A stretch of DNA of 51,461 nt, from the NCBI GenBank assembly GCA_001642005.1, contig LWCA01000118.1, forward strand, positions 1-51,461, written 5' to 3'. This DNA is from Intoshia linei. Taxonomy: Eukaryota > Orthonectida > Rhopaluridae. The first letter of the stretch is position 1. The number at the start of each line of letters is the position of its first letter. Below, piece after piece: positions 1 to 10,736 of this stretch. The translations under genes and the position numbers were made by a program. The notes beneath the pieces were generated by a model, which was not told the origin of the DNA, did no database searches, and saw only the letters and a list, made by a program, of their open reading frames with translations.

Positions 1-695
1 GCAATGTAACAATGGATAATTGGTTTACATCGATACCATTGGCGTTTCAGTTGTAGGAAAAAAAATTAACATTATGTGGTACCATTAAAAAAAATAAAAG
101 GGAATTAGCACCTCAATATGTGTCTACAAAAAATTGGGCTGTTTTTTCTACCATTTCCGGTCATCTAGGAATAATTAAACTAGCTTCTTATTGTCCTAAA
201 CCTATAAAATTTGTTAATTTGATCTCAACAAAACATGATAGCATTAATTTCAACGAAGAGGATGCAAAGAAAAAACCTAACCTTATATTATTTTATAATA
301 AAAACAAAGGAGGTGTTGACGTTCTTGATTATTTATGTAACGAATACAGTACAAAAAGGAAAACTAGAAGATGGCCTTATTATTTGTTTCAAGGTTTATT
401 GAATTTTTTGGCTGTAAACAGTTATATTCTTTATAAATCGGGAAATGTATATATCTCGAGGAGATTATACTTGAGACAACTTGGAAAATCTTTATGTATC
501 GAAAACAAATTATTCAGAAATTTATCTTTTCAACATCCATGTAATTTGTATATATAAATAGAATAATTATGAATTTTAGCTACATCATTACTGTAAAAAG
601 ACGAAAATGTTATTTATGTGTGACCAATGAGTTCAAAAAACTAATAATTTGTGCAAAATTTACGTTTTGAAAAAGCGCGACTAGTAAAGGGTTAA
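1..695 (+). mobile_element. piggyBac element, 3' part, ending at a TTAA target
   Basis: The region covers the transposase relic plus a 3' non-coding tail. The tail ends in GACTAGTAAAGGG at 679-691, directly followed by TTAA at 692-695. piggyBac elements insert at TTAA and their termini begin with CCC (GGG when read at the 3' end), so 691 is the likely element boundary. The 5' end lies outside the window. The element sits upstream of the first CCT6 exon seen here and probably lies inside a CCT6 intron, because the N-terminal part of CCT6 is not found between this element and position 975. That placement is inference. Confidence 0.75.
3..557 (+). pseudogene. piggyBac transposase, C-terminal part, with an in-frame stop
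   Basis: Frame 3 reads through the C-terminal half of a DDE_Tnp_1_7 (piggyBac) transposase. Recognisable pieces are NVTMDNWFTSIPLA at 3-44, YNKNKGGVDVLD, the block STKRKTRRWPYYLFQGLLN and NSYILYK. The family cuts and pastes DNA at TTAA sites, with the last catalytic Asp in the GGVD block, which is present here. A TAG stop at 54-56 interrupts the frame in the middle of an otherwise collinear match, so this copy cannot make full-length enzyme. The N-terminal half is outside the window. The family call is firm; whether other copies in the genome are active cannot be seen. Confidence 0.9.
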
Positions 696-974
696 TATTT
701 AATTTTATTAATTCTAAGTAACAGAGACACGTTTTGAAACAACGTTCTGTAAACATTTACTGGGTACAAGGGTAATACCTTATCTCATGGAAATTTTATT
801 TTGAACAAAATTTTGGTTGTAGTCTATTATTATTGTTTATTTGATTGTTTAAAAATTCAGATTTTAAAGTAATCATTCGTTTGATTTACTATTTTTATTC
901 ATTATTATTAAGCCACTGATACAATATGTACTCAGTACATTGTACTATGCATAATATTATCAATATTATTATAG

Positions 975-3839
975 AATGATAAACGGCATAGTAATGGACC
1001 ATGGAGCTCGACATCCAAATATGGAAACTAATATTGAAAACGCACACGTTTTGACTTTGAATGTATCATTAGAATATGAAAAATCGTTCACACCATTTTT
1101 ATTAAATTTATTGTAATTTTAGTGAAATTAATTCTGGTTTTTTTTATAAATCAGCAGAGGATAGAGAACGACTTGTTGTCTCTGAAAGAAAGCATACTGA
1201 TGATAAATGTTGGAAAATTGTTGAATTAAAAAACAAAGTTTGTAAAAATGGAGAATCATTTTTTATAGCCAATCAAAAAGTAAACTTTAATATAATGATA
1301 TGATATAACCACATTTTTAGGGAATAGATCCTCTTTCGCTCGACATCTTAGCTAAAAATGGAATTGTCGCGTTACGAAGAGCTAAAAGACGAAACATGGA
1401 GAGGTATTTTTTATTTGGATTGTATATAAATATTTTAGGTTAACAAAAGCATGTGGAGGTGAAGCTGTGAATTGTGTGGACGAATTAAAGGCGGATGTTT
1501 TAGGTTATGCTGGAAAAATTTACCAGACACAAGTGGTACGCTATAATGAATGTACCATTATTTACTAATATCTAATTTAGGGAGAAGAAAAATATACATT
1601 TGTCGAAGAATGCAAGAACCCCACATCTGTTACTATGCTTTTAAGAGGACCAAATAAGCATACTTTGGAACAGTTGAAAGCCGCTCTTCGAGACGGTATA
1701 CGAGCAGTTAGCAATGCTATTGAAGATGGTACGTTTTTGATTATTTAATATAACAGCTAACTAATTTTATCCAACTCTTTTTAATCTAATTATCTAATAC
1801 TGGTTCGTATATTATCGCTATATAAATATGGGTTAATTATAGTTTGAGTAACTGATGACTGGTGGTGCACATACTTAATTATAATGAAGGCAAAGGACCT
1901 GCATTATTAAAATTTTTTAGAAAACAATTATCAATGAATTAACTAGATAGCGGTAAGAATCAATGCGAAAAATATTTTTTGGTCACGTTTATTTCATACG
2001 ACCATCATTAATTATTATACTTATTATGTTCGACCCTAATTATCATTAAAAAACGTCAGTTTGATTGACTCACTTATATGTTATCTAATTATTATTACTA
2101 CGATCTAAAATCATTTCTCTCGTTTTAGATTGCTTAATTAATTTGTATTTTAGGTTGTCTGATACCCGGTGCTGCGGCATTTGAAATGAAATCTTATCAT
2201 GAAATACAGAAAATTAAAAATTCGTGTATCGGAAAAGAAAAAATTGGTAATTATCATACGTCCTATTATCGAAAATTAATTAATTAATTATCGGAACCTT
2301 GACGATTTCTTTGTAAAAGGATGGTTTTATTTTTTCAAATTGAGTATATTGAAAAATTAGGTTTTTCTATATCATAACTGTTTAAAATTTAAAGTCAGTT
2401 TCAGACCAACTGAGAGTGGCTAGAGCAGTGGTTCTCAAACTTGGGTCCGCAAGTTTAAATAAAATTTTGAATTATAAAAAATAAATTGATTTTTTAAATA
2501 ATTTGTTGTTATAAATTTAAACAATTAAAAATACAAATCGAATTAATTTCACATATAATAATCAAAATAACGTCATTTTTTCGTTATTGAAAATTTATGG
2601 CACACCATTCAATTTCTTTATTATACGAGCTATGCTGTGTTTGAAATCCTAATTTAACCTCAATTTAGTACATAGACTTTAATGATTCTGAGGGCATTCT
2701 TTAATTGATGGCTCAAAATATATCAATAAATTTTATTTTTTTTTGAATTAATAATGTTAAAACATTTCTTAAAAATTAAATAATTTTTTTTGGACATGTT
2801 TTTATTTGGGGGTCCGCGAGCAAAATTAAAATTAAAAATGGACCAAAAAGTCAAAAAATTTAAAAAGTTTAAGAACCCCTGGGCTAGAGGGATATATCAT
2901 TATGTGACTTTGAGGGAAATTTTTATTTTTGTGCTGGATCGTGACGTGGGGTTCTGAGTCAGAATGTTTGACTAATTGTTGAAATATTCATCCTAATTGG
3001 AATCAATGTGAGATATAGTGTTAAATATCTGTTAATTGTGGGTACTAAAGTTCTGCAACACGATCCGATGCAGACCTCTAGTGGGTACCATAATTTGGCA
3101 AGATTGTCCACGTTTTAAGCCTACTTTATAGGAAGGTCTGTATTATTCGTTATGGTTTTTAGTATTGTAAAGTATTTAATCTTTTAGGATTATCAATTTT
3201 TGCTGAGGGAATATTGGTCATACCTAAAACGTTGGCTAGAAATTCAGCACATGATATTGCTGACACAATGGTTCAATTGGACAACGAATTTTATAAAAAT
3301 ACTACTACTACAATTGGTCTGAATTTAGAAACGGGTAATTTAAACATATAATCGGATGATACAGTGCCACTCAAGCCGTGTTTCCCTAAAAAATTATAAT
3401 GATTGTAATAATCTCAACATATCATTATAATACTATTGTCATGGCCAAATGAGAATGGTTTGGGCGTGAGCTAACCATTGATTTAAAGATTTGTTTGTCA
3501 TAAAAACCAAAACTATCTGAAAATTCTATCGAGGAAGATTTAATTAAATAATTAGATTAATAAAATTTGATGTAGCCCGATAGCACTGTTTTATTATTTA
3601 CATTGTATATAACTTAATTATAACGGAATTTTTAGGAACACCTTTCGATCCCATCGATGCTGGAATATTTGATAATTATCGTGTTAAAAAACAAATGATT
3701 TTATCTGGGTAATTTAATTAATTTTTAAAGGTTATTTAAAATATTTAGAGCTTTAATAACATCAAACTTATTGCGGGTCGACGAAATTATGAGAGCTGGT
3801 CTATCCTCTCTAAAGGACCAAAGTATACAAAATCAATAA
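975..3839 (+). CDS. CCT6: T-complex protein 1 subunit zeta (CCT6), C-terminal two thirds
   Basis: Nine exons: 975-1085, 1123-1279, 1321-1403, 1439-1535, 1581-1728, 2154-2246, 3188-3334, 3636-3708, 3749-3839; all phases agree. They encode about 332 residues corresponding to roughly residue 205 to the end of the ~530-residue zeta subunit of the cytosolic CCT/TRiC chaperonin, which folds actin, tubulin and other clients using ATP. Diagnostic blocks are [51 protein letters not shown] and the C-terminal [14 protein letters not shown]. The usual GAGA ATPase-loop motif reads GAAAFE here. Most introns are 35-45 nt; three are 301-941 nt, and the longest holds a hAT MITE. The N-terminal exons are not visible and should lie upstream of the window. 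An AATAAA at 3835-3840 overlaps the stop codon. Confidence 0.95.
2426..2881. mobile_element. hAT-type MITE with exact 8-bp target duplication
   Basis: The 456-bp element starts CAGTGGTTCTCAAACTT and ends with the inverted form AAGTTTAAGAACCCCTG. It is flanked by perfect 8-bp direct repeats GGCTAGAG at 2418-2425 and 2882-2889. An 8-bp duplication and CAGTGGTTC-type ends are the signature of the hAT superfamily. It carries no open reading frame and sits in the 941-nt intron of CCT6, so it is presumably non-autonomous and removed by splicing. Confidence 0.9.
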
Positions 3840-4900
3840 ATTTTCTTTATTTTTTTTGTATAATTGAATTGTATTCTTCGTAATTTACCACAAAAACTAC
3901 AGATAAAATTCAAAATCGATTTCGTAAAAACCATAATATGAGCTATAATTAAGCTTATTTATATTATATAATTGAATTAAAAAAAACACATGGTAAACCC
4001 ATAAGAGATACCAACCAAAACCGGATAAAACAACCAATGTGTTATATTTAAGTAGTGATTGTGATTTCCAGGGGATGACAAAAGTCGAGAACCGGGAAAT
4101 TAAAAATTAAATTTACCGGGAAAAATAAAAATTTTTTATTCTTATATAATCTAGAAGCATTAAAAATTTTAGAAACAAGAAATTTAATTAATGAAACAAC
4201 ACGAATCTAGATTGAAATTTACAAATTTATTTTAGATTATTGAAAAAGTTTTTTAAAATAGATTTGTCTTCTAAACGCGTGCTACATTTTGTAATGGAAT
4301 TAGAAGCAGTAGAGAAATTTCTTTCATTTTGTGTTGACGTAGGTTTAACGGTCATAAGGTCTTCCATTTAATTTTAACAATCTTGATGATAGCCTTCCAG
4401 TTTGTAACAACTCATAATATCGGAAAAAGAGGATAATTTCCTTAAGCGTTAGTAATTTGTGGTTGAAATAAGGTTTTTAAAAAAAGTACTGGAAAAAGGA
4501 TATTTTTCCATTAAGGGCTGGAAAATTAGATTTTTTTATTTGTGGTTTGATGAAGTGGATTTTTTGAAAAGAATATCAGTGTAAGACAATTTTTTCGTGA
4601 GGGCTTGAAATGGTATTTTTGATGAAATTTTATTAGTGGTGGGATTTATGAATTTTAAATATTATATATTCATAATAATAACAAACAAATCAAATGCATG
4701 TATGTCTCAATTTTTTTTGGGAAATCCCGGGAATTTTGTCCCCGGCACAATACCCTATATTTAAGTTAATATAATTTTAATAATAAAAAGCATCGACGTC
4801 AAAAATAATTTTTTTCAAAAAAAAAAGTCGTCAACTTAAAAAAAATTACTGAGTACATACATATTTTAAAAATTGGTATATAAATCATCGTCATATCTAA
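3840..4900. repeat. Intergenic repeats between CCT6 and the RT relic
   Basis: No gene is seen. About 4071-4745 looks like a further MITE: it opens with GGGGATGACAAAAG and AACCGGGAAAT and closes with TCCCGGGAATTTTGTCCCC, an imperfect inverted match. Inside it, about 4430-4690 holds diverged units of the GGTTGGTAAAATTGGATTTTT minisatellite family described at 33581-34482. No clean target duplication was found, so the boundaries are approximate. Confidence 0.5.
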
Positions 4901-4951
4901 CCTCCGCTAGAGACGAACGTGGTTTTGAGAGTTTAAACCCAAGACATTAGT

Positions 4952-6050
4952 TCACAAACTTGTAATGATAAATAAAATTTGAAAATAGAGTGAATTGAGT
5001 GGTAGTAAATATTTGGGTTTGTGTAGTGATATTGTTTTTTTAATTCTGAAAAGTTCTCTTTTGGCGTTTAATGTTATTTTCTTTATGTGCTCAGTGAATT
5101 TTTCGTCGTCGGTTATTGTAATTCCTAGGTCTTTGACTGATGCTTTTCTCTCTAACTTGTGCATTCCTATGGTGAGTGTAGGTATAAAGTTATTGGCTTT
5201 ATGTGTAAAAAGGAGAAAATAGCATTTTTGGTAATTTAAAGGGAGATTCCACAAGAGACTCCAGTTTTGTATTGTATTAATGTCAGTTTGTAGTTGTATT
5301 ACATTGGCGTAATTGTTCATAGTTCTGTATATTTTGAGATCGTCAGCATATTGAGCGAACTCGCAGTGATTAATTTTATGGGAAAGGTCATTGATGAATA
5401 TATTAAAAAGTATTCCAGAAAGAACTCCTCTTTTGGGGAACTCGCTGGGAATGCGTACGTGTGGAGAGACTTGTCCGTCTATGGAGACGCACCGAGTGCG
5501 GTTGGTGAGAAAGGATTTAAGTAGTCTCAAGGTTTTGTTACGCACGCTGGAGTGATCTAAAGACTGCAAAAGGAGTGCGTGGTCAACTTTGTCGAAAGCC
5601 TTGCTGAAATCGAAGTAAACTACACAGACGTTGTTTCTATTATCGTGTAGAGAGGACCATTGATGGTAGTATCTATTAAGTTTGTGGTGGTAGATTTGTT
5701 GTTGCGATAGCCATGTTGGTTTTGGTGTAAGATTTTATTATTTTCAATGAAAGGGAAAATTTGTTGGAGGATTATAGTCTCAAATATTCGAGATATACAA
5801 GGGTTTAAAGAATGGGTCGATAATTCATGGGGCTATTTTTACTGCCTTTTTTAAAGGTAGGAATGACTTTTTGTACTTTCATTTTAGATGGAACGTAAGA
5901 TGATTTTTTTAGGACAATGTTGGGGATGCCATCGAACCGAGTAGATTTAATTGTTCAAAAACTATATCCTGATTTAAAAAGATATCGGTTATATTTGGTA
6001 GACTCCGAGAGGTAGTAAAGGAGGGGGTTGCTTGGATTGGGTGACTGAAA
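4952..6050 (-). pseudogene. Non-LTR (CR1/Jockey-like) reverse transcriptase relic
   Basis: On the minus strand the region reads as the RT domain of a LINE-type retrotransposon, which copies its RNA into DNA at a nicked target. Ordered motifs are KVIPTFKKGSKN and MNYRPI near 5815-5890, GYRNNKSTTTNLID, then YFDFSKAFDKVDHALL near 5580-5620, and the catalytic YADD at 5339-5350 (context FAQYADDLKIY). Frame changes are needed between the MNYRPI block and the GYRNNKSTTT block, and again just before the FDFSKAFDKVDH block. Only 4952-5569 is one continuous frame. No endonuclease domain is recognised upstream. The copy is dead. Assignment to a specific clade (CR1, Jockey or L2) would need a tree. Confidence 0.85.
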
Positions 6051-6337
6051 AACGACCGAGAAATGCCGAGTTTATGAGTTTGGCGTTTTGTATAAGAGTC
6101 GGTGATTATATTATTATTTCTTTTATTATTTGTCTTTTAGCTGTATTAAGGTTTTACGTTTGTTTTTAGAAGTTTGTTTAAATAAAATAAATGCTACTTC
6201 TATTAATTTAGACGTTAACATTATAACTATAGACGCTGTAACTATTAAATTATATGTTACAATAATAATTCAAAGTAAATTACATTTTTTTAAAATGTTC
6301 AAACGTCGTTATAACTACAAATAAAATACAGTTGATA

Positions 6338-9300
6338 ATGAAAGTAAAACGAGAAAATTATTTGAACAAATCTCTTAAATCTGCATTTTGCGGTACAAAA
6401 AGTTTTACATCGGTAAATTAATAAATAACGTATTTTAATGATTTAAATTAGAGAATAACACACGAAAATAAATTTATCTCTGTTGTTGACAAAACTGATG
6501 TAGCGTGTGTTGTTGAAGCTCAAAAGGATTTAGAAAAGAAAAATATCGATATATGTATTACTTTATTATAACAAAAAATCTATTCATATAAAAATTTACC
6601 ATATGAAATCTTAAATTTAAATAAAATCTAGTTGGCACTTCTAAAATTCTTGAAATAGAAGATGATGTTTTAGAAAGAAATATGGATCAATATGATAAAA
6701 AGCTTTTGAGTGAGCAAATGAATTTATCTATACCATTACGGTAATCTTAAACTACTGTATTTATTTATATTTTATTACTTTTAGTCCTAAATATATTGAA
6801 GGTACGAGTATAAAGGATTATGAAATATTGGAAGAAGATTCTTTTACAGATTGGAGACGTTCTATAGCCGTGTAAATTCTTATACTACATTTTTGCATTC
6901 ACATTGCACATAACAACAGTACAACACTCTAGTTGCATCCGCCCCCTTAAATGTTTTTGTATCACAACTCGAATCACGAGCCAATTGCCTTTGATATTAC
7001 TCTTAAGTTTTCTATATTCAATTTTTTTAATTTTTAAAAAATTGATTATAAATTAAAAATTAGCTATATTCGTTGTTTAAATTCATTTAAATTTAATTTT
7101 AAAATTTAATTATAAAATCAAGATTGGAAAAAAACACCAATTTCAACATTACACCATATGAAAAAAATCTCGAAATATGGCGTCAACTGTGGTTCGTTAT
7201 TGATAGATGGTATTTGTTGTTTTATGATAAAAAGTTAATTTCTATCTAGTCATTTACTGATACAAATTGTGGATGCAAGAAATCCTCTTTTATATATATC
7301 ACAATTTTTATCAAATCACATTACAAATAATAAAAATAAGCATTTATTATACTTTTTCAATAAGGCTGATTTATTAACTGAATCTCAAAGGTTGATTTTT
7401 TTCATTTTTTACAATTATTTTTTATTTTCAGACAAATCTGGAGAGAGTATTGTCAATCTCAAAACATTTCTTTTTATTTTACTACAAATTGTTTAGATGA
7501 GGTATTTTTTGTATATATTTACATGTAAGTACAATTTATTTATAATATTTATCAACAAATTTTGTTTAATTTTTTTCAGTTTTCATGTTGAAATTTTTAA
7601 ATATAGGTTTGAATTTATTTTAGAGTACGCAAACAGATATTATCAATACTAAAGAAAAATTGACACGTGTTTTGGTGGACTATTGTTCTGAAAATATCCA
7701 ATCGGCACCTAAATATAATATTGGAATGGTTTATATTTTATGTTTGTATTTTTCTAATTTAGTTTAAAGATTGGTTTCCCTAATGTTGGTAAAAGTTCAA
7801 TGATTCGTACATTGTTGGGTGAAAATATTGTAGCCGTTTCAATGACCCCTGGTAAAACAAAAAAATGGCAGGTAAATTTAATATATTATATAGATATTTT
7901 TAATTTTTCATATTTATGCTTTTAGTTAATACATGTTTATTTTTTCTTCAGGTTTTAACGTTTTTATAGTATAATAAAAATTTAAAAAATCGAAAGCAAA
8001 TCCTTTTTTAAATTTAGACTGATAATTATCATGTCTTTATTATTTCAATGTCTATTATAATAGACATTACAAACATGAATATTTATATTTTTAGAGTCAT
8101 TACCTTAAAAATAGCAACATCCAATTGTTTGATTGCCCTGGAATGATTATGCCGTCTTTTGTCTACAGTCGAGCAGATTTGGTTACGAATGGTATCTTGA
8201 GTATTGACCATGTTTCAGATTTCATTGAACCTGCAAATATAGTAATTTAATTTATTTATGATTAAATTTTATTCCAAGTTACTTTAGATACGATGTTACG
8301 AGTGGTCTTAAATATTAAACTGTAGGAACCCCGTTTCATCAAAGCATTTTCACGTAACCCCATTTACTGAATATAAACATTTTGGCCCCTAAAAATGAAA
8401 AATTTCGAAATGAAGTAAATTCATTATATTTCCTATAAAATATTAGATTCTAAAACGGGCTAAATGTTTTTAGTAGTTACCATACTACCTAAATATTCTC
8501 AAAAATTTGAATGGACGCTGTAATATTTATAACAGTTCCAAGAGTGAATTTTTATCACTTTGATGACTCCTGGTCTAAATAATTTAATTACTATTTTTGT
8601 GCACTATCAATCGGAAATTCCGATAATAAGCTTTACATTTTTGCGTCAGCCTTACAGTATTTTTGATGTTTTTACTATATAAATCCCGTAACTTCCTGTA
8701 CCCTATGGAACATACCTGTTACAGAATAAAAATAATTTTATTTAAAATTATAGATGGCTGCAAGTGTTTCAAAATTAAATTTCAAAAAATTATACAATAT
8801 AAATATCATTTTACCAAAAAATAGAAAAAATGGTCGTAAAATGTTGGAAACGTATGCTAGTAATTTTTAAATGTTAAATTTAATATCTTAAAATTAATAC
8901 TTATTATTTTATTTTAGAATCTAGAGGTCATGTTTTATGCCGAAACGTACCAGATTGTTCTAGAGCTGTAAGGATAATTACTAAAGATTATATTTCGGTA
9001 TTGGACTAATTTTTTGTTATAACATAATTTTGTAGGGAAAATTACCACATTGTTATTTGCCACCAACTGTCATTGGGGATAGTTCAAGTGACGAAAACGT
9101 AATTTTTCTTCGTTTTGTCGAGTTAGCCGTGCAATACAATGTATTTTAGTATGTATAAATAATATTTTTTTATTTCTTTTTAATTTGTTTTTATAACTAG
9201 CCCGAGTGCGATACAGAAAAAGATGAACTCGAATTTAATATGAACCTGGTTACACTGCAAAAATCCGAAAATGTAAAAAATCCAAAATTAAAACACCATT

Positions 9301-9359
9301 CTAATCGAAACAAGAAACAGAAATTGCGAAGAAAATTTGCTCATCTTAATCCAGAATAA
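6338..9359 (+). CDS. LSG1: Large subunit GTPase 1 homologue (LSG1)
   Basis: Fourteen exons: 6338-6412, 6452-6554, 6632-6740, 6785-6871, 7123-7209, 7250-7390, 7432-7501, 7624-7728, 7770-7871, 8095-8241, 8754-8859, 8918-8997, 9036-9098, 9201-9359; all phases agree and give 477 residues. LSG1 is the cytoplasmic GTPase that releases NMD3 from maturing 60S ribosomal subunits. Its GTPase is circularly permuted, and the same order is seen here: G4 NKAD at residues 191-194, then G1 GFPNVGKSS at 261-269, then G3 DCPG at 306-309. ILQIVDARNPLLY-like and KDYISGKLPHC blocks also match. The human protein is about 650 residues; the acidic insert between G4 and G1 is almost absent here. The basic C-terminus (NRNKKQKLRRK) is conserved. 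The start at 6338 is the first ATG that keeps the N-terminal homology. AATAAA at 9355-9360 overlaps the stop. Confidence 0.93.
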
Positions 9360-9389
9360 ATTGAAATTTAATCAATCGTACATATTGTA

Positions 9390-9942
9390 TTAAAGATTTA
9401 TTTTAAGTTCATTTTGTAGATCTTCAATGTTTTTTACATCTAAAATATCCTTTTCTTTTTTCAATCTAATTCTACGCTCTTCTCTCATTTTATTTTCATA
9501 TGATTGAATTCCAACTTCCTTTCTGCTGAGGTAATCTAGATTTGAATTTTTATCAAGGTCACATGATTTTTCCAGATTTACGGTTAAATATAAAAAAAAT
9601 GTTTTTAAATGTTAAGTCAATTATAAAATAAAGATTTGTGCTAAAAATTTTATTTCTAAATAAAAAGCTTATTTCAAAAGAAAATTAAAAATGCCTAAAA
9701 AAAGAATATTTATATGCTCAACTGCAGAAACCCATGTTTATTACAAACATTTGATTAATCGATAAACCAAGAGGGTGAGTAAATTAAAATAAAAGTGTAA
9801 TTACTCCATCTCATTCTAGCATAAACAATTCCACCTAATAAACTAGTCCATCGAAAAAACTATAAATGGATTAAAAATATATATCAAAATGTACTCGAAT
9901 GGTGGGAGATATATTTTTTGGTGGAGCAAGTGGTATAGTCAT
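9390..9942 (-). CDS. ATP5ME: ATP synthase subunit e, mitochondrial
   Basis: Three exons on the minus strand: 9895-9942, 9805-9859 and 9390-9535, with agreeing phases, encode 82 residues. Subunit e is a single-pass inner-membrane protein of the F1Fo ATP synthase that supports enzyme dimerisation. Support comes from the N-terminal PPKNISPTIRFFRW (family: PP-VSPLIKLGRY), the glycine-containing membrane segment LLGGIVYARMRW, then NYLSRKE immediately after it, and a charged helix KMREERRIRLKKEKD. Human subunit e is 69 residues with the same order. The gene was built from exons too short to appear as long open frames. Its stop is 30 bp from the convergent LSG1 stop, and an AATAAA (9397-9402, read on the minus strand) lies just before its stop. 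Confidence 0.85.
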
Positions 9943-10178
9943 TTTAATAGTAATGTTTAAAATGTAACTTTATTTCGTTGCAATGTAGAATTTACATTGT
10001 AAATTATATACATTTTTAAAACTACCATAAATGCTAATATTCGCTATGATATCCTTACTTTTTAAGATGACGATAAATAAACTGTTTCAAAATTAAATGT
10101 AGTTTAAATATTCCCTTCAAAAATAAACCAAAATACGTTCATAAACTTCAAGTGTAACTAGGAACAATGTTTATTGAT
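9943..10178. promoter_or_regulatory. Shared divergent promoter region, ATP5ME and TRAPPC1
   Basis: Only 236 bp separate the start codon of ATP5ME on the minus strand from that of TRAPPC1 on the plus strand, so both genes must be driven from this interval. No TATA box or other specific element can be assigned with confidence in such AT-rich DNA. The call rests on gene geometry alone. Confidence 0.55.
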
Positions 10179-10706
10179 ATGAGTTTTTTTCAACTTTTTA
10201 TTATTAACGCCGAAGGAAAACTAATATACACCCGTGATTTTCAAAATATACACAGCGAGTTAACCAGAGACGAGGTAGACTTTGTTGATAAATAATACAT
10301 AATTTAGCAAAATGACTTAATGGTGGGATTTATAACCACTCTGTGCGATTTCTGTCACTTGTCTTCACCTACCACTAGGTTTTATTAATAATAAAAATTT
10401 GACAATTGTAATAGTGACGCAATATTATATGGATACAAAACAGATACATACGCTCTACACTACTGGGAATCCCCTACTCTATTTAAATTCATAATAACGA
10501 CCGTACCTAATGCCAATTCGAGTGAAATTACAAAATTGTTGTCTTCCTTATATTTAAAGGTGAGATAATTAAAATTAATCATTATGTTATAGATATATGT
10601 TCCATATGTTATAAAAAATCCATTTTGGAATTATGGAAAAAAAATAGAAATTGATTTGTTCACTACAATGCTGGATAAATTCATAGAAAATGAAATTATA
10701 GTTTAA
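10179..10706 (+). CDS. TRAPPC1: Trafficking protein particle complex subunit 1 (TRAPPC1/Bet5)
   Basis: Four exons: 10179-10274, 10308-10378, 10415-10559, 10593-10706, separated by introns of only 33-36 nt, encode 141 residues; the human protein has 145. TRAPPC1 is a longin-fold core subunit of the TRAPP complexes that activate Rab1/Ypt1 and tether vesicles. Matching features are the start MSFFQLFIINAEGKLIY, the block NDLMVGFITTLCDF, the family signature TYALHYWESPTLFKFI (family YKLHYYETPTGIK) and the final strand VIKNPFWNYG. An in-frame ATG at 10167 could add four residues; 10179 is preferred because it aligns with the family start. It is convergent with CCT4, with 28 bp between stop codons. 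Confidence 0.9.
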
Positions 10707-10724
10707 TTTTTATTTACTTATTTT

Positions 10725-10736
10725 AATAAATTTATT
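10725..10736. terminator. Palindromic poly(A) signal shared by TRAPPC1 and CCT4
   Basis: The 12-bp sequence AATAAATTTATT is its own reverse complement, so it presents AATAAA to both strands. It lies 18 bp after the TRAPPC1 stop and overlaps the CCT4 stop codon (10735-10737). Use as the polyadenylation signal for both convergent genes is inferred from position. Confidence 0.6.

Noticed and set aside
6130-6324. 64-codon open frame just before LSG1
   Set aside because: No ATG at the start, no homology, and it lies in the LSG1 upstream region.
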